Below, piece after piece: positions 58,338-64,000 of a DNA stretch of 64,000 nucleotides. The notes beneath the pieces were generated by a model. The model was not told where the DNA came from. It did not search any database and saw only the letters and a list, made by a program, of their open reading frames with translations. Made by a program: the position numbers and the translations under genes. The number at the start of each line of letters is the position of its first letter. The first letter of the stretch is position 1. Origin of the DNA: Rhodocytophaga rosea (GTDB lineage: Bacteria; Bacteroidota; Bacteroidia; Cytophagales; 172606-1); contig NZ_CP048222.1 of NCBI RefSeq assembly GCF_010119975.1, positions 2,622,501 to 2,686,500 on the forward strand, read 5' to 3'.

Positions 58338-58612
58338 AATACCTCAATTATATAAAATTGTATAGACAGATTTCTTACAAACTTTATGTTGCTAAGCCCT
58401 ATGATGATACTAAGTAATATAAGCTCTTTTAATCATAATTTAACAATAATCTGTAGCGTTTTCAATTTCCAATGATCTAGCTTATTAAAGAATAATACTA
58501 GATTTGTTAAAGATCATTATTGGAGACTTACGGGAAATAAGTGAAAAAGATAAAATTTTGATAAAGTAATTTTAAGTTAAACGTTACCTTCCGACTAACT
58601 CCTACTTACGAT

Positions 58613-58750
58613 ATGAAAAAAATAATTGCATACTTCATTTTGATACTATTTCTGGCAACTTCTTGTTACCGGCCTGGTACACAGCCCTGGCAACCTAAGC
58701 AACATGGTCCTATTAAAAGCAGCAAAAAACCCAGAGCTTACAAGAGCTAA
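58613..58750 (+). CDS. Small lipoprotein (45 residues)
   Basis: A short frame with a hydrophobic core ending in lipobox LATSC (Cys18), then a polar, Lys/Pro/Gln-rich tail of about 27 residues ending RAYKS. Acylated small lipoproteins of this kind are common in Bacteroidota envelopes. It begins about 275 bases after the divergent GNAT gene and lies upstream of the convergent kinase gene. Function unknown; coding is supported by the lipobox but not by a homologue I can name. Confidence 0.6.
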   Translation: MKKIIAYFILILFLATSCYRPGTQPWQPKQHGPIKSSKKPRAYKS

Positions 58751-58889
58751 GTCATCTAATTTTAACGCTGTCTCCAAATTTACAGATTCAGCAATACACC
58801 TATTAGCTACAGTGAAAGAAGTATTCATAACAAGAAAATTTTTGCTTGTTAAAGCATATACTTGCTAAAAAATTAGGATAATGCTATTT

Positions 58890-60983
58890 TCAACTCATTG
58901 CTGAAATAGTTATCAGGGCTTTTCTAAACGTAAGTGTAAACGAGGCACCCTGTCCGGGATTACTGTGGCAAGCAACTTCACCTTGCATGGCTTCCATGTA
59001 TTTTTTTACAATAGATAAACCTAGTCCGGTAGAGTCTTCACCGGCAGTAGGTTGGGCACTCAGTTTCTGGAACCTGCCGAATAGTTTGGGCATATCTTCA
59101 GGTACAAAACCCGGGCCCTGGTCTTTGATTTCTATTTCAATGGTATCTTGAACTTCTTGTAGAGAGATGAAAACACTTTTATTGGCTGGTGAAAATTTAA
59201 TTGCATTGGAGATCAGATTTTCTAAAACCTGTGTAGCATACACCCAGTCTAGCTTAGCCTGATGTTCTCCCGGAGCGTAGTGGCAGATGAACTTAATATT
59301 TTTCTTACTGGCGGCCTCTTCAAAATTATTTACTGTCTCCTGCAAAAGTCGTGAGACATTTACCAGTTGCATTTCCAGATTTATTTTTTTTGCATCAATG
59401 GCATTTATATCCAATATTTTGGCAATCATCTCATTAAGATGTCCCGCAGTTTTTCCTATTAATTTTATATATTCTTTCTGAGAAGAATTTAAATTATCTG
59501 ACTCCAGTTGCATCACGTTTGCTAGTCCGAAAATGCGGCTCAGCGGACTACGCAAATCATGTGCAACTACACCCATAAGATCATTTTTTTCTTCGCTCAG
59601 ACGGGTTAATTCCTGATTTTTTAAATCAAGAGTATCTTTCTGGTGTAATATAGCGGCATTCTGGTAAGCCAGTATGCGGTTTAACTGCTTCCGGTTGTGA
59701 TTATTCCGGTATACAATGCCAAATAATATGAGAATGAAAACAAGACCAATTACTAAAGCAATGGTAAGTATGCGCTGATTTCGAAGCTGGTCTTCCTTTA
59801 TATATTTTTCAGTCTCTAGCAAGTTGATTTGGGCTTCTTTTTGTTCAATATCAAATAAGGATTGCATACGGGCAATAGTCTCCTGGTTATGTTCATTCAG
59901 CAAACTGTCTTTATATGCGGCGGCTTTATGATTGTAAAATAAAGCCATTTTATAATCACCCGATAAAGAGTAGGTTTCCGAAAGACTGGCATATGCATCC
60001 TGAATTTCTTCTTTAGCACCGATATGCAAAGCCATATCCAGGCCTTTTTTCAAATTTATATATGCCTGGTTATATTCTCTGTTAGCTTTGTAGGCTAATC
60101 CCAGGTTGATATAGTTGGCAGACAGGTATTTTTTATCTCCTATCTTCTCATTCATATTTCGTGCGGCTTTATAAAATTTAAGGGCCAGTGCGGTATTATT
60201 CATTTTAAGATGTACCGTTCCCAAGTCATTAAAACATATAGCTATACCTTTCGTATTGCCAAGTGCCTGGTTAATTGTAAGAGATTCGGTATAATGGGTC
60301 AGGGCTTTTGTATACTCACCTAAACTTTCATAAACACCGCCTATATTATTGAGATTAATTGCAATCCCCACAGAATTTTGCATTTCTTTTGCCTGTTCCA
60401 GCCCCTTGGCAAAATAATTCAGTGCTTTACTGTATTCTTTCATGGAAAAATAAATGTTTCCGATACTATTCACAGCGGTTGAAATATTATATTTATCCTG
60501 GATTTTCTCAGCGATTTTTAGTGCTTCCAGGTGATGATAGAGCGCGTTCTGGTAATCGTTGAAACGTCTGTATACAACGCCTATATTATTATGAGTAATT
60601 GCTTTTAACTTCTCATTATTAATATCTTGGGCAATTTTTAATGCCTTTTTGTGAAAAGAGAGCGCCTCTCCATACTCACTGATATTACGGGCACGGACCC
60701 CACGGAGATCCAGGCAATATGCGTTTCCTAAGGGATAATTAAGTGTTTGAGACAGCGAACAAAGCTGGTCTATATAGTGATTGGCTGTTTCAGGATTACC
60801 CCCGGATAAAGAGTGCTGCCAGACAATTTTATACAGCAACTCTACTTTGAGTGTATCATCTGCAGTACTTCTTAATACATTCTCCAGACTATCAATCTTA
60901 CTTTTCTGACCGTTAGCAACTTGTATCCAGAAAAAAAAGAACAGAACTGATATATATCTGAGCAGGGTCCGGATTAATTTCAT
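58890..60983 (-). CDS. TPR-containing sensor histidine kinase
   Basis: A 697-residue membrane sensor kinase. The signal peptide is at about 1-25. A periplasmic TPR array runs about 35-370 (repeats such as ALSFHKKALKIAQDINNEKLKAITHNNIGVVY). A membrane helix follows (about 400-420), then a coiled region, HisKA with the phospho-acceptor His in VVAHDLRSPLSRIFGLA, and a complete HATPase_c domain (NLISNAIKFSP, IKDQGPGFVPEDM, TGLGLSIVKKYMEAM). No response regulator lies beside it and no output domain is present, so its partner is elsewhere. A candidate promoter overlaps a large inverted repeat upstream (61050-61099). Confidence 0.93.
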   Translation of the reverse strand: MKLIRTLLRYISVLFFFFWIQVANGQKSKIDSLENVLRSTADDTLKVELLYKIVWQHSLSGGNPETANHYIDQLCSLSQTLNYPLGNAYCLDLRGVRARNISEYGEALSFHKKALKIAQDINNEKLKAITHNNIGVVYRRFNDYQNALYHHLEALKIAEKIQDKYNISTAVNSIGNIYFSMKEYSKALNYFAKGLEQAKEMQNSVGIAINLNNIGGVYESLGEYTKALTHYTESLTINQALGNTKGIAICFNDLGTVHLKMNNTALALKFYKAARNMNEKIGDKKYLSANYINLGLAYKANREYNQAYINLKKGLDMALHIGAKEEIQDAYASLSETYSLSGDYKMALFYNHKAAAYKDSLLNEHNQETIARMQSLFDIEQKEAQINLLETEKYIKEDQLRNQRILTIALVIGLVFILILFGIVYRNNHNRKQLNRILAYQNAAILHQKDTLDLKNQELTRLSEEKNDLMGVVAHDLRSPLSRIFGLANVMQLESDNLNSSQKEYIKLIGKTAGHLNEMIAKILDINAIDAKKINLEMQLVNVSRLLQETVNNFEEAASKKNIKFICHYAPGEHQAKLDWVYATQVLENLISNAIKFSPANKSVFISLQEVQDTIEIEIKDQGPGFVPEDMPKLFGRFQKLSAQPTAGEDSTGLGLSIVKKYMEAMQGEVACHSNPGQGASFTLTFRKALITISAMS

Positions 60984-61049
60984 ACAGGCAAGCTGGTATA
61001 GGATCTGAGTCTAACATTCATACTTTGTCTGGTAATTTGCTTGCAGTAA

Positions 61050-61099
61050 ATTTGTATCATGTATCTATCTTGTACCAAATATAGATACATGATACAAAT
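61050..61099. promoter_or_regulatory. Perfect 19-bp inverted repeat at the kinase promoter, candidate operator
   Basis: Left arm 61050-61068 (ATTTGTATCATGTATCTAT) and right arm 61081-61099 are exact reverse complements with a 12-base spacer. Each arm contains two GTATC pentamers. A TAnnTTTG candidate (TATATTTG, minus strand, 61076-61083) falls in the spacer and right-arm edge, about 93 bases before the kinase ATG. No T-tract follows, so this is more like an operator than a terminator. Confidence 0.6.
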
Positions 61100-61229
61100 C
61101 AATTTAATTAGTTTAATGTAAAAGCATTGTATTGGTAATCTATTCAAGTATACTGACCCATATTATAAATCTTAAAATAATTAGGATGAACGGTAGTATT
61201 TATGTATAAATTTCGATGCGTCAGCATGG

Positions 61230-62561
61230 CTATCTTTTATGCATTAATTCTAAAACTGCTGCCGACATCGCTTTTATACCCGTCTTGATAGCAGGTTCAG
61301 GCAGAGGAAGAAATAATCCGGAATGTAAAGAAGGCAACTCCTGGTTATTTTTGCGGTTTTTATCTATTTGTTCAGGATCTACAGCACCCAGCCAGAACAT
61401 ACAAGTGGGAATTTTAGCCTCCTGGCGGCTATAAAATGAGAAATCTTCTCCTACCATAGAAGCAGGTGTATCTACTACATTTTCTTTCCCGATAGTTTCG
61501 GCAAATATATTGGTAAGGCGGCGGGTAAGTGGAATATCATTAATAGTTGGAGGCGTATACTGGTCACGAATGGTTACAATAGGCAAACGGTCTTGAGAAA
61601 CACCTGCCGCCTCTGCAATTCCCTTGCAAATACGATTGATGGCAGCAATAGTCTGGTTACGCACCGCATCAGAGTAAGAACGTAAGGTAAGCTGGAGCTT
61701 TACTTCATCGGGAATAATATTATACTGGGTTCCTCCCTGAATAGAGCCTACCGTTACTACGGCGGGCTCAAAAGGAGAAATTTCACGGCTCACAATAGTT
61801 TGTAAAGCAATTACAATCTGAGAAGCAAGCACAATAGGATCTTTGGTATTTTGTGGAATAGCACCATGTCCTCCTATACCTCTCACTGTAATATCCACTG
61901 CATCTACACTAGCCATAATACCACCCTCCGTATATCCTACTTTCCCGGCGGCCAAAAAAGCATTCATATGTAAAGCGAGGGCATAATCTGGTTTGGGAAA
62001 TTTAGTAAATAAGCCTTGCTGGAGCATCGCTTTGGCTCCCCCGCTCCGTTCTTCAGCTGGTTGCCCGATCATCAGCAAGGTTCCTTTCCACCGATTTTTA
62101 AATTGTACCATCGTTTTGGCTACGCCTGTAAAAACGGTCATATGCACATCATGTCCGCAGGCATGCATAGTGGGTACATCTTTTCCAGTTTCATCTTTGG
62201 TTCGTGTTTTACTGGCGTATGGCGCATTCGTTTTTTCCTCTACAGGCAATCCATCCAGGTCGGTGCGTACCATTACACAAGGACCAGTACCATTTTTAAG
62301 TATACCCACTATGCCATATCCCCCAAAGTTTTCGGTAACCTCAAAACCAAGCGATTTTAGCTGTGCAGCAATTTTTGCTGCTGTATTTTTTTCCTGGAAA
62401 GAAATTTCCGGATGTGCATGTAAATCTTTATATAAATCAAAAAGCGCCTGATAAGATTGATCTGTATAGGCTGCGATATCTTGAGTAAGTGAAGAGGGCT
62501 GAGCAGAAACAATAGTTAAGGTTAAAAGAATTATAAAGCAGGTAGTTAGCAGTTTTCCCAT
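61230..62561 (-). CDS. M20-family amidohydrolase (carboxypeptidase/aminoacylase-like)
   Basis: A 443-residue exported metallo-hydrolase with a signal peptide (ending near TIVSAQPSS). The M20D signature is intact: MVRTDLDGLPVEEKT, MHACGHDVHMTV, GQPAEERSGGAKAMLQQG, HGAIPQNTKDPI and GEDFSFYSRQE, which supply the two-metal site and the lid. Substrates of relatives are N-acyl amino acids or peptides; this one cannot be assigned further. Convergent with nothing; divergent from the DUF5916 gene at 62823. Length is normal. Confidence 0.92.
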   Translation of the reverse strand: MGKLLTTCFIILLTLTIVSAQPSSLTQDIAAYTDQSYQALFDLYKDLHAHPEISFQEKNTAAKIAAQLKSLGFEVTENFGGYGIVGILKNGTGPCVMVRTDLDGLPVEEKTNAPYASKTRTKDETGKDVPTMHACGHDVHMTVFTGVAKTMVQFKNRWKGTLLMIGQPAEERSGGAKAMLQQGLFTKFPKPDYALALHMNAFLAAGKVGYTEGGIMASVDAVDITVRGIGGHGAIPQNTKDPIVLASQIVIALQTIVSREISPFEPAVVTVGSIQGGTQYNIIPDEVKLQLTLRSYSDAVRNQTIAAINRICKGIAEAAGVSQDRLPIVTIRDQYTPPTINDIPLTRRLTNIFAETIGKENVVDTPASMVGEDFSFYSRQEAKIPTCMFWLGAVDPEQIDKNRKNNQELPSLHSGLFLPLPEPAIKTGIKAMSAAVLELMHKR

Positions 62562-62822
62562 ACTGGCAAGGTATAAAATTTAGATTAAGTTTTAAACGGT
62601 TTGCGTTTCTGACACGGTTTTTGCTCTCCATTTTCTCTTCAAAGAAATACCTTTACATTAAAATAATTCTATTCTATCTTATAAAAATTAAAATATTACT
62701 GCGTATGTACTATTTACTTTATAACTAAAATATTGAAACAAATACATTAGAATATATTTATTATTAAAATTTTTATCGTTTACAGTTGTTTTTCAGACCT
62801 ATAATATAACCTGTATTTACTG

Positions 62823-64000
62823 ATGCACCGGATACTTCTACTTACTTTTTTCACATTTTTGTCTGAAGGTTTAGTATTTGCACAAGCCCGCCAATACAGG
62901 GCTTTACGCACTTCAGAAGCAATTAAGGTAGATGGAGTATTAGATGAATCAATCTGGCAACAAAGCCCGGAAGCTAGTCAGTTTGTCCAAAACTGGCCTA
63001 GATATGGGCAACCGGAAACCCAGAAAACCAAAGTTAGGATTGTATATGATGATATAGCCGTTTATGTAGCAGCTATGATGTATGAAAGTTCGGCGGACAG
63101 CATTTTAAGGCAACTAACTGTTAGGGATAATATTGGTAACTCAGATTATTTCGCAATCTACCTGGATACCTATCTGGACAAAATTAATGGCTATGGTTTT
63201 ATGGTAACAGCCGCTGGTGTACAATCAGATGCCCGCTATTCCTCTAATGGCGAGGACCGGGCCTGGAATGCCGTATGGGAAAGTAAAGTAAAAATCAATG
63301 CTGATAGCTGGGTGGTTGAGATGAAAATTCCTTATTCAGCCATCCGTTTTTCTAACCGGGAAGAACAAGTATGGGGGCTCAACTTCAGGCGACAGGTCCG
63401 CCGGAACAATGAGTCTTTTTTCTGGAACCCGGTAAATCCGGCTGTAAGCGGCTTTCTCAACCAGTTTGGCCAGCTTACCGGTATCGAACACATCAAATCT
63501 CCCTTGCGTCTGGCTTTATTGCCCTATATTTCAAGTTATGCCAACCATTATCCGCATAATACACCTGACAAGCGAAATGCTACTTTTAATTTAAATGGGG
63601 GAATGGATGTAAAATATGGCATTAATGAGAGTTTTACGCTGGATATGACCCTAGTTCCGGATTTTGGTCAGGTACAGTCAGATAATCAGGTATTAAATTT
63701 ATCGCCTTTTGAAGTGCGGTTTAACGAGAACAGGCAATTTTTTACAGAAGGCACCGAGTTGTTTAACAAAGGGGGGTTCTTTTATTCCCGAAGAGTAGGC
63801 GGCACTCCTCTTAAATATGGCGATGTGGAAGGACAATTACAGGAAGGTGAAGAAATTGTAGAAAATCCTACCACCAGCCGGCTGGTAAATGCCAGTAAAA
63901 TTTCCGGACGAACCAAAGGCGGATTAGGGATTGGTATTTTTAATGCAGTTTCACCCAATATATATGCAACCGTAGAGAATGAGGAAGGCGAACAGCGCAA
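62823..64000 (+). CDS. DUF5916 / CBM9-like secreted protein (partial, cut by window end)
   Basis: The frame opens with ATG at 62823 and stays open to the end of the window, giving at least 392 residues. The signal peptide (HRILLLTFFTFLSEGLVFAQ) precedes YRALRTSEAIKVDGVLDESIWQQSPEA, the start of a carbohydrate-binding family 9-like domain (VRIVYDDIAVYVAAMMYES, FYLD-type acidic segments). Then FTLDMTLVPDFGQVQSDNQVLNLSPFEVRFNENRQFFTEGTELF, a DUF5916 hallmark, follows. These proteins are exported outer-membrane or surface proteins of unknown function. It is missing its C-terminus and would continue beyond 64000. Confidence 0.85.
   Translation, partial: MHRILLLTFFTFLSEGLVFAQARQYRALRTSEAIKVDGVLDESIWQQSPEASQFVQNWPRYGQPETQKTKVRIVYDDIAVYVAAMMYESSADSILRQLTVRDNIGNSDYFAIYLDTYLDKINGYGFMVTAAGVQSDARYSSNGEDRAWNAVWESKVKINADSWVVEMKIPYSAIRFSNREEQVWGLNFRRQVRRNNESFFWNPVNPAVSGFLNQFGQLTGIEHIKSPLRLALLPYISSYANHYPHNTPDKRNATFNLNGGMDVKYGINESFTLDMTLVPDFGQVQSDNQVLNLSPFEVRFNENRQFFTEGTELFNKGGFFYSRRVGGTPLKYGDVEGQLQEGEEIVENPTTSRLVNASKISGRTKGGLGIGIFNAVSPNIYATVENEEGEQR

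Noticed and set aside
61130-61160. Possible tRNA-like or attenuator structure downstream of the kinase inverted repeat
   Set aside because: No cloverleaf could be assembled from the sequence; only AT-rich filler was seen.

Overview
The window looks like a chromosomal segment of a gliding, polysaccharide-handling member of the Bacteroidota, most likely order Cytophagales. The support is a FecI/FecR/SusC/SusD module, a GldB gliding lipoprotein, a giant secreted protein ending in a type IX secretion (T9SS) sorting domain, many Cys-lipoproteins, and repeated TAnnTTTG promoter elements of the Bacteroidetes type. I cannot name the species. No rRNA, tRNA or CRISPR array was seen.

Layout. 1-3.6 kb: OmpR-type response regulator, a DUF3298-like lipoprotein, an L,D-transpeptidase lipoprotein and a BatA-like VWA protein. 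3.8-17.6 kb is mostly housekeeping: egtD, then rpsP-rimM-trmD, hemL, a TPR plus type-1 periplasmic-binding protein, yidC, pyrG (frameshifted), a second L,D-transpeptidase-like protein, a GlmU-like nucleotidyltransferase and holB. 17.8-24.6 kb: a complete ECF sigma / FecR anti-sigma / SusC / SusD uptake module with no enzyme gene beside it. 25.0-31.9 kb: a RimB-RimK-like pair, a small Rof-like protein, glpK, a YbjN-like protein and priA (frameshifted). 32.0-42.7 kb: peptide-type solute-binding lipoprotein, a SulP transporter fused to a beta-carbonic anhydrase, an FG-GAP/VCBS secreted protein, purM, an ArsN2-like acetyltransferase, several unrecognised proteins and an MBL-fold hydrolase. 43.4-44.6 kb: an IS630-family insertion sequence beside a perfect 54-bp palindrome. 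44.6-49.8 kb: outer-membrane beta-barrel protein, gldB, an ABC exporter, and nnrD/nnrE. 50.6-57.7 kb: a 2359-residue modular protein with a PQQ-sugar-dehydrogenase-like domain and recently duplicated Ig and carbohydrate-binding-like modules. 57.8-64 kb: GNAT, a 45-residue lipoprotein, a TPR histidine kinase with an inverted repeat at its promoter, an M20 amidohydrolase and the start of a DUF5916/CBM9-like protein cut by the window end.

Most notable. Two normally essential or near-essential genes, pyrG and priA, each carry one apparent single-base deletion, in a homopolymer or short same-base run. Both reading frames otherwise continue perfectly, so consensus error is the leading explanation, with true mutation or recoding as alternatives. 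The giant T9SS protein contains a 920-bp exact direct duplication and a 446-bp module in three identical copies, with base use unlike the first half of the gene. A 19-bp-arm inverted repeat sits on the candidate promoter of the histidine kinase. I did not find a convincing wholly new defence or mobile system here.
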